NCBI RefSeq assembly: GCF_014653695.1
Contig: NZ_BNAR01000025.1
Coordinates: 41,179 to 105,178, forward strand
Origin: Lentzea cavernae
GTDB lineage: Bacteria; Actinomycetota; Actinomycetes; Mycobacteriales; Pseudonocardiaceae
Direction: 5' to 3'
DNA: 64,000 bases
Shown here one piece after another: positions 1 through 9,130 of this stretch; within the stretch, counting starts at the first letter, position 1; each line of letters starts with the position of its first letter. The notes below the pieces were generated by a model. The model was not told where the DNA came from. It worked only from the letters and a program-made list of their open reading frames with translations, and did no database searches. A program made the translations under genes and the position numbers.

Positions 1-1108
1 CGCCGCCCTGACCGTTGTCGGTGACCTCGACCAGCACCCCCGTGTCCACCCTGTTGACCCGCACGGTCGCCTTGGTGCCGTTGGAGTGCTTGGTGATGTT
101 CGTGAGCGCCTCGCCGACGGTGAAGTACGCGGCGCTCTCCACCGCCGTCGGCGGCCGCGGCTCGACGTTGACCTGCAGGTCCACCTCGATCGGCACACGG
201 GCGGCGAGCGCGGACAGCGCGGCGTCGAGCCCCCGGTCGCCCAGGACCGACGGGTAGATGCCCCGCGCCAGGTCCCGCAGCTCCTTGATGGCGAGCTTCG
301 CGTCCGCGTGCGCCTCCGCGATGAGCTCGGCCGCACCCTGCGGGTCGCTGTCCATCTTGGACTTCGCCCGGCCCAGGCCCATGGCCACCGCCACGAGCCG
401 CTGCTGCGCGCCGTCGTGCAGATCGCGTTCGATCCGCCGGCGCTCCGCCTCGGCCGCCTCCACACCACGCGCACGGCTCGACTGCAGCCGCTCCGCCTCG
501 ATCGCCAGCGCGTCCGCACGCGTCGGCCCGAGCATCGCCCGCGCGAACTTGCCGTGCACCGAACCGAGCCACCGCGTCCCCAGCGCCGCGAACGGGATCA
601 GCGCCAGCCCGATCAACGACACCGGCAACGCCGACACGAACGAGTCGATCGTCCAGAACTCGCCCACGATCACCGCGAACGGCGCCGAGCCGATCCAGAA
701 CGGCACCGCGATGAACCCCGCCACCACCGACCACATGGCGACGACCGAGGCGAACTCCAGGATCCCGATGGGCAGCAGCAGCAAGAGGTAACCGAAATCG
801 CGCCACGTCGCCGGATCCGTGAACTGCGCCTTCCAGCGCTGCCACAACGTGCCCGGTGGCGTCTCCCGGTACGGCTGGGGGATGTCCGTGCGCAACGCCG
901 CCCGCACCCACGACCGCTCGATCGTCGCGCCACCCCGCACGACGTTCATCGCGAGCCACAGCAGCGGCAGACCCACCCAGATGATGGCGGTCGCGAACCC
1001 GACCACGGTCAGCACGACGGAGAGGGTGAACCAGAAGATGCCGGTCACCAGGTTGGTCAGCAGGTAGAACCCGGCTGCGAGCGCGTTCGGTTTCCTCATG
1101 ACGTCCAT
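1..1108 (-). CDS. Sensor histidine kinase (DesK/NarX type), C-terminus beyond window
   Basis: The minus strand from ATG at 1108 (second ATG at 1099) reads MDVMRKPNALAAGFYLL and stays open to the left edge, so the gene is partial. About 200 N-terminal residues hold four hydrophobic stretches in two pairs. Then comes the HisKA_3 box RRRIERDLHDGAQQRLV, whose His is the expected autophosphorylation site. The HATPase N-box EALTNITKHSNGTK follows, and the window ends just inside the ATP lid (DNGQGG). The layout matches the kinase at 61182-62315. A response regulator gene should lie just outside the window, but that is inference. Substrate and signal are unknown. Confidence 0.88.
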   Translation of the reverse strand, partial: MDVMRKPNALAAGFYLLTNLVTGIFWFTLSVVLTVVGFATAIIWVGLPLLWLAMNVVRGGATIERSWVRAALRTDIPQPYRETPPGTLWQRWKAQFTDPATWRDFGYLLLLLPIGILEFASVVAMWSVVAGFIAVPFWIGSAPFAVIVGEFWTIDSFVSALPVSLIGLALIPFAALGTRWLGSVHGKFARAMLGPTRADALAIEAERLQSSRARGVEAAEAERRRIERDLHDGAQQRLVAVAMGLGRAKSKMDSDPQGAAELIAEAHADAKLAIKELRDLARGIYPSVLGDRGLDAALSALAARVPIEVDLQVNVEPRPPTAVESAAYFTVGEALTNITKHSNGTKATVRVNRVDTGVLVEVTDNGQGG

Positions 1109-1230
1109 GGTGTCGTTCCCGCTGGTCAGAGACCATCTGGCCAGCCATCCGGTCCGAGGTGGGGACAGCCCTACCTGCCTCGGGAAGAACTCGCTGGCCC
1201 CAGTCGTTATGCTAGGCGCAACCACTACCA

Positions 1231-1605
1231 GGGGGTGAACGGTTTCGACTGTGGACGTTGATTCAGGGGAAGCGTGCCGGTGCAGGCGAGAGACCACCGT
1301 TAAGCGTCATCGCAAACCAATAAGCGCCACGTCTAACGACAAGCGCACCGCTTACGCTCTCGCTGCCTGACAGCAGAGCTAGTGGTTGTCGACCTAGGAG
1401 TGCCTTCGGCCTAGTGCTCGGCATCAGCTAGAGGGCTTACCTGCAGTCTCGGTCGCGGAGACTGTTCGGGAAACTCACAGCGACTGGGCCCGTCACACCA
1501 GCTCGTCCGCATGACTGGTGGGGTCAAGCAGAGACATCGCGGACTGCGCACGGAGAAGCCCTGATGAACCGCCACAGGACCCGGGTTCGATTCCCGGCAC
1601 CTCCA
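1231..1605 (+). ncRNA. ssrA: tmRNA (transfer-messenger RNA)
   Basis: tmRNA rescues stalled ribosomes by trans-translation with SmpB. The 5' end GGGGGTG pairs with the 3' CACCTCC to close a 7-bp acceptor stem (1231-1237 with 1598-1604). The 5' GTGAACGGTTTCGACT block, the T-arm CCCGGGTTCGATTCCCGG and the TTAAGCGTCATCGCAAACC and CATCAGCTAGAGGG pseudoknot-region blocks closely match mycobacterial ssrA. The tag frame resumes at GCC 1326 and reads ATSNDKRTAYALAA, then TGA at 1368-1370; the YALAA end is the usual ClpXP-type degron. The discriminator is A1605 and CCA is not encoded. TATGCT (1208-1213) is a possible -10 box. Confidence 0.95.
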
Positions 1606-1611
1606 CTCGTT

Positions 1612-1653
1612 GGGCGAGTGCTGCTCGTGGAGCGCACTCGCCCTTCCTCGTTT
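1612..1653 (+). terminator. Intrinsic terminator of ssrA
   Basis: GGGCGAGTG (1612-1620) pairs with CACTCGCCC (1635-1643), a perfect 9-bp stem with a 14-nt loop. It is followed by the T-rich TTCCTCGTTT and starts 7 nt after the tmRNA 3' end. Confidence 0.8.
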
Positions 1654-1664
1654 CGGGCGTCTTC

Positions 1665-1740
1665 TGGGGGCCGAGCCCCCAGACCCCCGGCCGGCGGGCT
1701 CCGCCCCCGGACCCCCGACCGGCTCGTCGCTTCGCGACGT
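1665..1740. repeat. GC-rich palindromic repeat block
   Basis: Three short palindromes sit in a row: TGGGGGCCGAGCCCCCA (1665-1681), a block with GGGCTCCGCCCCC (1696-1708) and CGTCGCTTCGCGACG (1726-1740). The 13-mer GGGCTCCGCCCCC recurs at 40174-40186. Such GGGGGCTCCGCCCCC elements are widely dispersed at gene ends in actinomycetes. Here the block lies between the tmRNA terminator and the end of a convergent gene and could terminate the latter. Confidence 0.6.
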
Positions 1741-1749
1741 CGCGGTCCA

Positions 1750-2682
1750 TCAAGAAGAGTGCTTGGTCTGGATTGCGTTCGTGAGGGAGTTCAGGAAGTC
1801 GGGGGCGTCGAACATCTTGCCTGCCGAGGCGACGCCTGTGGTGGTGAAGCGGCCTGATAGCAGGCGTTCTGCGGCTTCCACGGCTAGAGGGGCGCTTACG
1901 GCGTAGATGTCCTTGCCGGTGGCGGTGAGGCGGCGTTCCTCGTCTGCTCGGCGGACTCGGACGTCCACCTCGAAGGTTTCTGGTTCCTGGCGTTCGGCCG
2001 CGGCTTGGAGGCCTTGAGCGGCGGAAAGCGACATGTAGTTGGTCACCGACGGGATTTTGAGGTGGCTGGGGATCGTGATGACGTCGGCCATCGAGAACTC
2101 GGCGATCACCTGGCGGGTGCCGTCGGTGAAGTCCCAGTCCAGGGTTGTCGGGGTGTCGTCGTGGTACTGGAGTTCGGACTCGTGGAAGCGGACGCGGCGG
2201 CCGTTGCGTCGTTCGCGGGAGACCCGGCCTGCGGTCAGGGTGCCGGGGGTGGGTTGCCAGTTGCTCAGGTTGTAGGCGATGTGGGCCTCGTCGGCCGTGG
2301 TCCAGTCGGCCATCGCGGCGGTGACGAGCAGGTCGCTCAGGCCTCCGAAGAAGGCCATGGCGGGTACTGCCGGGATCTTGGCGCCTCGGGCGAACGTGTC
2401 GGCGTTCGCTTCGATCTCGGCTGCCACGTCGACGTACGGGATGCCGGCGCGTTCGGCGGCGGCTAGCAGGGGCAGGGCTGTTGTCGCGAACGGGCCGGCG
2501 GTGTTGATGACCGCTGAGGCGCCGGTGAGGGCGCGGTCGAGGGCTGCCGGGTCGTCGGCGGTGGCATGGGCCCTGCCGAACGGGAGCGGGGTGTGGCCGC
2601 GCTTCTCCAGTTCTGCCACGACGAAGCTGCCGGTCGTTCCCGAAGCGCCGTAGACCGCGATGTTGTGTCCCATGTGGACCAT
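1750..2682 (-). CDS. Saccharopine dehydrogenase-like NAD(P)-binding oxidoreductase
   Basis: The 310-residue protein begins with a Rossmann fingerprint, AVYGASGTTGSFV (GxxGxxG), followed by FGRAHA and an INTAGPFA strand. This is the pattern of the saccharopine dehydrogenase / trans-acting enoyl reductase superfamily, reductases found in amino-acid or lipid metabolism. The middle and C-terminus (NYMSLSAAQGL, SGRFTTTGV) fit that fold, but the substrate cannot be read. Start choice is open between ATG 2682 and ATG 2673; neither has a Shine-Dalgarno sequence, so the mRNA may be leaderless. It is divergent from the GlxA-type regulator 41 bp away, which may control it. Confidence 0.75.
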   Translation of the reverse strand: MVHMGHNIAVYGASGTTGSFVVAELEKRGHTPLPFGRAHATADDPAALDRALTGASAVINTAGPFATTALPLLAAAERAGIPYVDVAAEIEANADTFARGAKIPAVPAMAFFGGLSDLLVTAAMADWTTADEAHIAYNLSNWQPTPGTLTAGRVSRERRNGRRVRFHESELQYHDDTPTTLDWDFTDGTRQVIAEFSMADVITIPSHLKIPSVTNYMSLSAAQGLQAAAERQEPETFEVDVRVRRADEERRLTATGKDIYAVSAPLAVEAAERLLSGRFTTTGVASAGKMFDAPDFLNSLTNAIQTKHSS

Positions 2683-2726
2683 TCAAGGGGTGGGATCGGG
2701 GAGTAGCTAGTGTCTGGAACGACGTG

Positions 2727-3671
2727 ATGCGTACAGTTTCGGACATGCTGGCGTTTGCTGTGACGGACGGGATGCTGCACTTCGAGCTGACCGCCACGTA
2801 CGAGATCTTCACCGCCCCGCAGCTCGACTACGACGTCAGGTTCTGCGGTGACGCGCCGGTTCGCGCCGGGCGGTTCACGCTGGAGCCTGATCTTCCGCTC
2901 GACCGGCTCGTCGAAGCGGACACGGTGGTGGTGCCGGCCGTGGAGGACGTCGACCGGCCGCTCGACCCGGAGCTGGTTCGCGCTGTCGGAGAGGCCCACG
3001 GGAGAGGGGCGCGGATCATGTCGTTGTGCACGGGTGCGTTCGTGCTGGCCGAGGCCGGGCTGCTCGACGGGCTCCGCGCGACCACGCACTGGGGGCACAC
3101 CGACGAGCTGGCCAGGCGGTATCCGCGCGTGGAGGTCGACCCGGACGTGCTCTACGTCGACAACGGGCAGGTGTTGACGAGTGCGGGCAAGGCGGCGGCG
3201 ATCGACCTGAGCCTGCACGTGATCCGGAGTGATCACGGTGCCGCGACGGCGAACACGGCGGCGCGTCGGCTCGTCGTGCCGCCGCACCGGGACGGTGGGC
3301 AGGCGCAGTTCGTGCTGGCGCCGGTGCCGTCGGGGGAGGGGCATCCGCTCACGGAGCTGTTCGAGTGGGTGTCGGCGCGGTTCGACCGGATGATCACGGT
3401 CGAGGACATGGCGCGGCAGGCCAACATGAGTTCGCGGCACCTCGCGCGGCTCTTCAGGGCCGTCACGGGCACCACTCCGCTGCAGTGGCTGCACGTGCAG
3501 CGGATCCGGCGGGCGCAGGAGCTGCTGGAGATGACGGACGACAGCGTGGACCAGATCGCGGAGGCGTCCGGGATGGGGACGGCCACGACGTTGCGCCGGC
3601 ACTTCCACCGGACCGTCGGTGTGCCGCCGGACACGTACCGCCGCACGTTCCGCCCCGTCGGTGGCAGATAG
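2727..3671 (+). CDS. GlxA-family transcriptional regulator (DJ-1/PfpI + AraC)
   Basis: Residues ~1-165 form a DJ-1/PfpI-like domain with the nucleophile-elbow motif SLCTGAFVLAEAGLLDG, where the Cys occupies the family position. Residues ~205-310 carry two AraC helix-turn-helix units: TVEDMARQANMSSRHLARLF and VDQIAEASGMGTATTLRRHF, followed by the conserved PPDTYRRTF. Members bind DNA through the AraC part; the DJ-1 part is usually a non-enzymatic sensor. GTG 2724 immediately precedes ATG 2727; no clear Shine-Dalgarno is seen. The likely target is the divergent oxidoreductase gene. Confidence 0.88.
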   Translation: MRTVSDMLAFAVTDGMLHFELTATYEIFTAPQLDYDVRFCGDAPVRAGRFTLEPDLPLDRLVEADTVVVPAVEDVDRPLDPELVRAVGEAHGRGARIMSLCTGAFVLAEAGLLDGLRATTHWGHTDELARRYPRVEVDPDVLYVDNGQVLTSAGKAAAIDLSLHVIRSDHGAATANTAARRLVVPPHRDGGQAQFVLAPVPSGEGHPLTELFEWVSARFDRMITVEDMARQANMSSRHLARLFRAVTGTTPLQWLHVQRIRRAQELLEMTDDSVDQIAEASGMGTATTLRRHFHRTVGVPPDTYRRTFRPVGGR

Positions 3672-3693
3672 GGCAGGGCGTTAGGTTGTCCTG

Positions 3694-5106
3694 ATGAGCA
3701 ACGGACAGCGCATCGGGGCGCGGGTGTTGCGGCGCAAGCCGATCGACCAGCTGACTCATCCCGGCAGCGAACTCAAGCGCACCATGGGTGTCGGCCACCT
3801 CACGATGATCAGCATCGGTGCCACGCTCGGCACCGGCATTTTCGTCGTGCTGGGGGAGGCGGTGCCGCAGGCCGGGCCCGCCATCGTGCTGTCGTTCGTG
3901 CTGGCGGGCATCACCGCGTTGTTCTCCGCCTTGTCGTACGCCGAGCTCGCGGGCCTGATCCCCGCGTCCGGCTCCTCGTACTCCTACACCTACGCGACCC
4001 TCGGCGAGATCGTGGCGTGGGTCTGCGGCTGGTGCCTGGTCCTGGAGTACGGCGTCTCGGTCGCGGCGGTCGCGGTCGGGTGGGGGCAGTACGTCAACGA
4101 GCTGCTGCACCTGGTGACGGGTCTGCGGATCCCGGACGTGCTGAGCCAGCCGCCGGGCGCGGGCGGGATCGTCAACGTCCCCGCCGTGCTGGTCGTGGTG
4201 ATCTCGATGCTGGTGCTGCTCGGGGGCGCGAAGGGCAGTGCCCGCACGAACACCGTCCTGGTGTGGGTGAAGGTCGGCGCGCTGCTGATGTTCTGCGCGG
4301 TCGCGTTCACCGCGTTCAAGGCGGGCAACTTCGCGCCGCTGTTCCCGCTGGGGCTGGCCGGCATGAGCGCCGGCGCGGCCACGTTGTTCTTCTCCTACAT
4401 CGGTTTCGACGCCGCGTCGACCGCTGGCGAGGAGGCCGAGAACCCGCAGCGGGACCTGCCGCGCGCGATCATCATCTCGCTGGTCGTGGTCACCGCGCTG
4501 TACTGCGCGGTCGCGCTGGCCGCGGTCGGGGCGATGCCGTGGCAGACGTTCGAGGGCACGGAGGCGGCGCTGGCGCGGGTGCTGACGGACAACACCGGGA
4601 GCACGATCTGGCCGATCCTGCTGTCGATCGGTGCCGTCGTCGCGATCACCTCTGTGGTGCTGACCGTCCTCTACGGACAGACGCGCATCCTGTACGCCAT
4701 GTCCCGCGACGGGCTGGTGCCGTCGTTCTTCTCGAAGCTCAGCCCGCGCACCGGTGTGCCGTTCGCGAACACGGTCGTCGTCGGCCTGTTCATCGCCGTG
4801 CTGGCCGCGCTGGTGCCGCTGGGGGCGCTGGCCGACGCGACGAGCATCGGCACGCTGTTCGCGTTCGCGCTGGTCAACATCGCGGTGATCATCCTGCGGC
4901 GCACCGAACCGGACCGCGAGCGCAGCTTCCGGGTGCCGCTCTCGCCCGTGACCCCGTTGCTGGGACTGGCGTTCTGCGTCTACATGATGTTCAGCCTCGG
5001 GCTGGAGACCTGGATCGCGTTCCTCGGCTGGATGGCCCTCGGGTTCGTCGTCTACTTCGGGTACGGCGTGCGCAAGGCCCGTCTCGAGGTTCAGGCCAGC
5101 GACTGA
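3694..5106 (+). CDS. APC-superfamily amino acid permease (cationic amino-acid transporter type)
   Basis: The 470-residue protein has about 12 membrane segments. The first carries the APC signature SIGATLGTGIFVVLGEAV, where the unwound G-x-G of TM1 binds the amino-acid carboxylate and amine groups. The SYAELAGLIPASGSSYSY segment follows and is typical of CAT/YfnA-like permeases. The charged N-terminus RRKPIDQL is also typical of that group. ATG 3694 lies 22 nt after the regulator. The 3' end overlaps the convergent HD gene by 16 nt. Substrate class is inferred from family resemblance only. Confidence 0.88.
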   Translation: MSNGQRIGARVLRRKPIDQLTHPGSELKRTMGVGHLTMISIGATLGTGIFVVLGEAVPQAGPAIVLSFVLAGITALFSALSYAELAGLIPASGSSYSYTYATLGEIVAWVCGWCLVLEYGVSVAAVAVGWGQYVNELLHLVTGLRIPDVLSQPPGAGGIVNVPAVLVVVISMLVLLGGAKGSARTNTVLVWVKVGALLMFCAVAFTAFKAGNFAPLFPLGLAGMSAGAATLFFSYIGFDAASTAGEEAENPQRDLPRAIIISLVVVTALYCAVALAAVGAMPWQTFEGTEAALARVLTDNTGSTIWPILLSIGAVVAITSVVLTVLYGQTRILYAMSRDGLVPSFFSKLSPRTGVPFANTVVVGLFIAVLAALVPLGALADATSIGTLFAFALVNIAVIILRRTEPDRERSFRVPLSPVTPLLGLAFCVYMMFSLGLETWIAFLGWMALGFVVYFGYGVRKARLEVQASD

Positions 5107-5693
5107 AGCTCGCGGGCGAGGTTGGCCCGCGCGTGGGCGTCCCACAGCTGCCGCGCGGGCTCGCTGACGAACAACTTCTCGCGCTCCAGCAGGGTCTTCA
5201 GCACCTTCGACCGGCCCGCGCGCCACGTCTCGTCGTCGTACTGCGAGTACTCCTGGCGCACGGCCGCGCTGTAGCGCTCGTAGTGCTCCGGCTCCGAGCC
5301 GAGGATCGCCAGGTCGGCGTCGAGCAGCACGTGCGCCAGCGGGTCGTCGGACGAGTGCGTGATCGTGGCCAGCACCAACGACTCCACGCGCGCGACATGC
5401 GCCTCCTCCACCCCGGCCAGGCGTTCGCGGGCCCACGCGGCTGAGGCCCGTTCGTCCTCGCCGGGCTTGCCGTCGTAGATCACGTCGTGCGCGCAGGCCG
5501 CCAGCGCGAGGACCGCCCGTTCCTCGACGGTGAACGCGAACGCGTCGGCCAGCGCCGACGAGTCGCGGACGACGGACACCACGTGGAAGGTGTTGTGGTA
5601 GGTCCGGTGCGGTTCGGCGTAGCGCTCCATCAGGTCGCCCGCGTCCGGCGCACCGCCGAGCGCGCGGACCGCGTCGTCCCAGATCCGTCTCAC
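5091..5693 (-). CDS. HD-domain metal-dependent phosphohydrolase (COG4339-like)
   Basis: About 200 residues. Metal ligands of the HD superfamily are visible: YHNTFHVVSVV, ACAHDVIYDG (the HD pair), TITHSSDDP and the distal DADLAILG aspartate. This order and the short length match the COG4339 group of predicted HD phosphohydrolases, whose substrate is not established. The start is GTG 5693, chosen because it overlaps the TGA of the upstream glycosyltransferase (GTGA), implying translational coupling. The C-terminus converges on the permease gene. Confidence 0.8.
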   Translation of the reverse strand: MRRIWDDAVRALGGAPDAGDLMERYAEPHRTYHNTFHVVSVVRDSSALADAFAFTVEERAVLALAACAHDVIYDGKPGEDERASAAWARERLAGVEEAHVARVESLVLATITHSSDDPLAHVLLDADLAILGSEPEHYERYSAAVRQEYSQYDDETWRAGRSKVLKTLLEREKLFVSEPARQLWDAHARANLARELQSLA

Positions 5694-6772
5694 CGCGCCA
5701 GTTCCTCCTCGACGACGTCCGCGGCGACCGCGCTGCCGCCCGCCCGGTGAATCATCCGCTGCATGTCCTTCACCCGCGCGGAGATCGCGGAATCCGACAT
5801 CAGCTGATCCACCAACGAGCGCACACCCTCCACGGTCACCGTGTCGAGCAGCACACCGAGCCCCAGCTCCTCGACGCGCTGACCGTTGAGCCGCTGGTCG
5901 GTCATGTGCGGCGCGACGATCATCGGCACGCCGTGGTGCAGCGCCTCCATCACACCGCCCATGCCTCCTCGCGTCACGAACACGCTCGCGTGCTCCAGCA
6001 CGGCCGGCTGCGGTACGTCTTCGTGCGTTTCGACGTTCATGGCAGGACTCAGGACTTTGCCCTTCGTGACGAGGTGCCACGGCATTCCACGCGCGGCGTC
6101 CGCGCAAACCTGCGTGCCCGTCGTCGCGAGCACCACCGGCCTGTCCGGCGGCGGTTCCCACGTGCCCTGGAAAGCGCGGGCGGACAGGCAGGGGCCGGTG
6201 AAGGCGACGTGCTCGCCGAACGTGTCGCCCTCGGGCTGGAACTGCCGGGGGAACAGGGCGATCCGGCGGCGCGCGCCCGAGACGAACTCCGGCAGCGCGC
6301 TGCCGAGGAAGCCGTGCACCCTGGTGAAGAACCTGATCGCGTCCGGGTCGAACGCGCGCGGCGGCACCACCGCGGTGCCGAGCGACCAGTGCTCGTTGCT
6401 CGTCAGCAGGCCTTCCACCAGCACGTTCGGCACCTCCAGGCGGTGCGCGACGACACCGCCGGACCAGGCCGCGATGTCCCACACCACCAGGTCCGGCCGG
6501 TCGTCGCGGAACACGTCCTCGAGCTGCGGCAGCACCGACTCGGCCTCGGTGAGCGCCAGCCGGGTGGCCTCGTAGAGCGAGCTGGGCAGCGCGTCGGGAA
6601 GCGTTGTCGCGTACGGGATCGCGGTCGCGCCGCACTCGGCGACCGCGGGGGCGAACGGCGCGGTGGCCGGGCAGCTCACCCGGTGGCCCCGGCGCACGAG
6701 CTCGGCGATCAGCCCGAGCGCGGGCAGGAGGTGTCCGCGCTCGGCCATGAGGAAGACCGCGATGTGCGCCAC
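5690..6772 (-). CDS. MGT-type (GT1) glycosyltransferase
   Basis: The 360-residue GT-B protein begins MAHIAVFLMAERGHLLPALGLIAELVRRGH, with the N-terminal His and acceptor-site layout of macrolide/UDP-glycosyltransferases. The C-terminal donor motif reads VTRGGMGGVMEALHHGVPMIV. In the family the first position is usually His (HGGxGS/T), so Arg here is odd. The usual acidic donor-binding pair seems replaced by MTDQ (APHMTDQRLNG). The start is GTG 6772; no strong Shine-Dalgarno is seen. The acceptor may be a macrolide or another small molecule; resistance by glycosylation is one possibility but unproved. Confidence 0.82.
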   Translation of the reverse strand: MAHIAVFLMAERGHLLPALGLIAELVRRGHRVSCPATAPFAPAVAECGATAIPYATTLPDALPSSLYEATRLALTEAESVLPQLEDVFRDDRPDLVVWDIAAWSGGVVAHRLEVPNVLVEGLLTSNEHWSLGTAVVPPRAFDPDAIRFFTRVHGFLGSALPEFVSGARRRIALFPRQFQPEGDTFGEHVAFTGPCLSARAFQGTWEPPPDRPVVLATTGTQVCADAARGMPWHLVTKGKVLSPAMNVETHEDVPQPAVLEHASVFVTRGGMGGVMEALHHGVPMIVAPHMTDQRLNGQRVEELGLGVLLDTVTVEGVRSLVDQLMSDSAISARVKDMQRMIHRAGGSAVAADVVEEELAR

Positions 6773-6830
6773 AAGACAGGTAAACGTCGTTCGATTCCTG
6801 GTGGTTCACCGGCACTTGTCGTGAATCTGT

Positions 6831-9104
6831 TCAGGTTTTCCTGCTCTTGTCCCAAGGGCGTTCCGGCCAGTGGTGCTTGGGATACCTGCCCTTCAGCTCA
6901 CTGCGCACCTTGAGGTAGCCGTTGCGCCAGAACGTCCTGAGGTCGCTCGTCACGGCGGTCGGGCGGCCGGCGGGCGAGAGCAGGTGCACCACCACCGGGA
7001 CTCCGGCGATCTGCGGGGTGTCGGCCCACTTCATGGCGTCCTGGATGCGGACGGAGAGCACGGGCTGGTCCTGCGTGTAGTCGACCTTGCCCTGGCCGAT
7101 GCGTTCCGGTGCGAGCTTGTCGAACTCCGCCGCCTCCGGGTACGGGAGCAGGCTCCGGAGCAGGTTCGTCGTGTCGATCTTGGCCAGGTCGGAGCGCTTC
7201 TTCGCCTTGCCGAGGTCGATCGCGCGGATCAGGTGCTCGTCGTCGACGCTCGGCCAGCCGCGGGTCCGGTGCAGGAACGCCATGCGCTCGCGCAGGCGAA
7301 GCGCGCTGTCGGGCCACTTGAGCAGGCCCAGGCCTTCGGCTTCGAGACCGAGGCGGAGTGCCTGCTGCGACTTCGCGAGGTCGTTGAGGGGGCGTTCGTC
7401 GAGGGTGATCGCGCCGAGCTTGCGGACCTCGTTCGCGATGACGTCGCCGCCCCAGCGGATGTCGTCCTCGGTGTGCACGAGGGCCTCCGCCGCGGTGACG
7501 GCGAGTTCCTCGTCGGCCGGGGCGGCGAGGCGGACGCGGCCGTGCTTGCTGCCCGGTTCGCGGTCGGCGATCGCGATCGCCAGCCACTTGTTGTGCGAGT
7601 CGGTGTGCTCGACGGCCGTGCCGTTGGCCATCAGGTAGACGTTGCTGTTCTTGGACCGGCGCTTCGCCAGTCGTTCCGGGTAGGCGAGTGCGACGACGAG
7701 CGCGGGGTCGCCGTTGCCGACCGGGTTGGTGCCGAGTTTCTCGAGCTTCTTGACCTCCTTGCGCCACTTGCCCGGTGACTTCAGGGCGGTCGCGAGATCG
7801 CTGGTGCTGGGGTGCGTGCTGTCGTCGAGCAGTGCCACGACCTCGGCGGCGGTCCGGTTGCCCGCGAGCGCGCTGCCGTCGATGAGGGCGCGGCCCAGGC
7901 GCGGGTGCAGGCCGACGCTCGCGATGCGGTCGCGGCGGCCGGGTTCGAGCGCGCCGATGGCGTCGAGGGTCTCCCGCCCCGCCATGAGCGCACCCTCCGG
8001 CGGGGCGTCCCACCAGTTCAGGGCGCTGCCGTCCGGGGTGCCCCACACCGCCAGCTCGAGGGCGAGCCTGGTGAGGTCGGCGGTCTTGATCTCCGGTTCC
8101 GGGTAGCGGGGCAGCGTCGAGTGCTCGTGCTCCGGCCAGCAGCGGTAGACGCGGCCCGGTGCCTCACGTCCGGCGCGCCCGGCGCGTTGCTCGGCGACGG
8201 CCTGCGAGACGCGGATCGTGGCGAGGCCCGCGAGACCCCGGCGGTGGTCGACGCGCGGCACTCGGGCGAGGCCCGCGTCCACGACCGCGCGGACGCCGGG
8301 GACGGTGAGGCTGGACTCGGCGATGCTCGTGGCGAGCACGACCCGCTGGTTCGGGCCGGGCCGCAGGGCGGCGTCCTGGGTCTGGGCGTTGAGCTGGCCG
8401 TGCAGGACGACCGTGTCGGCGTTGAGCAGGCTCGCCGTCCGGTTGATCTCCCTGACACCGGGCAGGAACGCGAGCACGTCACCGTCCACTTCGGACAGTG
8501 CCTTGTTGATGGCCCGCGCGACCGTGGTCTCGACGTGCTCGTTGCGCGCGGGCGGGACGTACGTGATCTCCGTGGGGAACATGCGCGACTCGGTGTGCAG
8601 GACCGGGGCGTTGAGCAGGTCCGAGAGTCTTTGTGCGGCAACGGTTGCTGACGTCGCCAGGAGTTTGAGGTCCGGGCGCAGGCCCGCTTTGGCGTCCAGC
8701 AGCAGCGCGAGGAGGAGGTCGGCGTCGAGGTGGCGTTCGTGGCACTCGTCCAGCAGGACCGTGCCGACGCCTTTGAGCTCCTGGTCGTGCTGGAGCCGGC
8801 GCACGAGAAGACCGCTGGTCACGACCTCGATGCGGGTGTGCCTGCTGGTCTTGCGGTCGCCCCTGACCGAGTAGCCGACGGTGTGGCCGACCGGTTCGCC
8901 CAGCAGGCTCGCCATCCGCGCGGCGGCGGCGCGGGCGGCGATCCGGCGGGGTTCGGCGACGACGACCCTGCCTTCGAGCGCGAGCGGGACCAGCGTCGTC
9001 TTGCCGGTGCCCGGCGGCGCCACCAGGACGGCTGCCCCGTGTTCCTGGAGCTGCTCCAGGAGTTGCGGGAGAACGGACTTCACCGGGAGATCGGGCAGGT
9101 GCAC
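6831..9104 (-). CDS. hrpB: ATP-dependent RNA helicase HrpB
   Basis: About 757 residues. A DEAH-box/DExH core is visible: Walker A APPGTGKTTLVP, motif Ia VAEPRRIAARAAA, motif II DECHERHLDADLLL, motif III ATSATV, motif V SIAESSLTVPGV and motif VI AEQRAGRAGREAPG. The HrpB C-terminal region ends with LRTFWRNGYLKVRSELKGRYPKHHWPERPW, a hallmark of the family. GTG 9104 gives VHLPDLPVKSVLPQL, matching the family N-terminus; an ATG at 9152 would overlap the divergent glycosyltransferase. The physiological role in actinomycetes is unclear. Confidence 0.92.
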   Translation of the reverse strand: MHLPDLPVKSVLPQLLEQLQEHGAAVLVAPPGTGKTTLVPLALEGRVVVAEPRRIAARAAAARMASLLGEPVGHTVGYSVRGDRKTSRHTRIEVVTSGLLVRRLQHDQELKGVGTVLLDECHERHLDADLLLALLLDAKAGLRPDLKLLATSATVAAQRLSDLLNAPVLHTESRMFPTEITYVPPARNEHVETTVARAINKALSEVDGDVLAFLPGVREINRTASLLNADTVVLHGQLNAQTQDAALRPGPNQRVVLATSIAESSLTVPGVRAVVDAGLARVPRVDHRRGLAGLATIRVSQAVAEQRAGRAGREAPGRVYRCWPEHEHSTLPRYPEPEIKTADLTRLALELAVWGTPDGSALNWWDAPPEGALMAGRETLDAIGALEPGRRDRIASVGLHPRLGRALIDGSALAGNRTAAEVVALLDDSTHPSTSDLATALKSPGKWRKEVKKLEKLGTNPVGNGDPALVVALAYPERLAKRRSKNSNVYLMANGTAVEHTDSHNKWLAIAIADREPGSKHGRVRLAAPADEELAVTAAEALVHTEDDIRWGGDVIANEVRKLGAITLDERPLNDLAKSQQALRLGLEAEGLGLLKWPDSALRLRERMAFLHRTRGWPSVDDEHLIRAIDLGKAKKRSDLAKIDTTNLLRSLLPYPEAAEFDKLAPERIGQGKVDYTQDQPVLSVRIQDAMKWADTPQIAGVPVVVHLLSPAGRPTAVTSDLRTFWRNGYLKVRSELKGRYPKHHWPERPWDKSRKT

Positions 9105-9130
9105 GCCGTTGAGTGTGTCAGGGTGGCCGC

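Noticed and set aside
86..1261. Long plus-strand open frame
   Set aside because: Antisense to the histidine kinase; translation is Arg/His/Pro-rich without domains, and it runs into the tmRNA gene.
3463..5436. 657-codon minus-strand open frame
   Set aside because: Shadow of the AraC and permease genes; low-complexity Arg/Gln translation typical of high-GC antisense frames.
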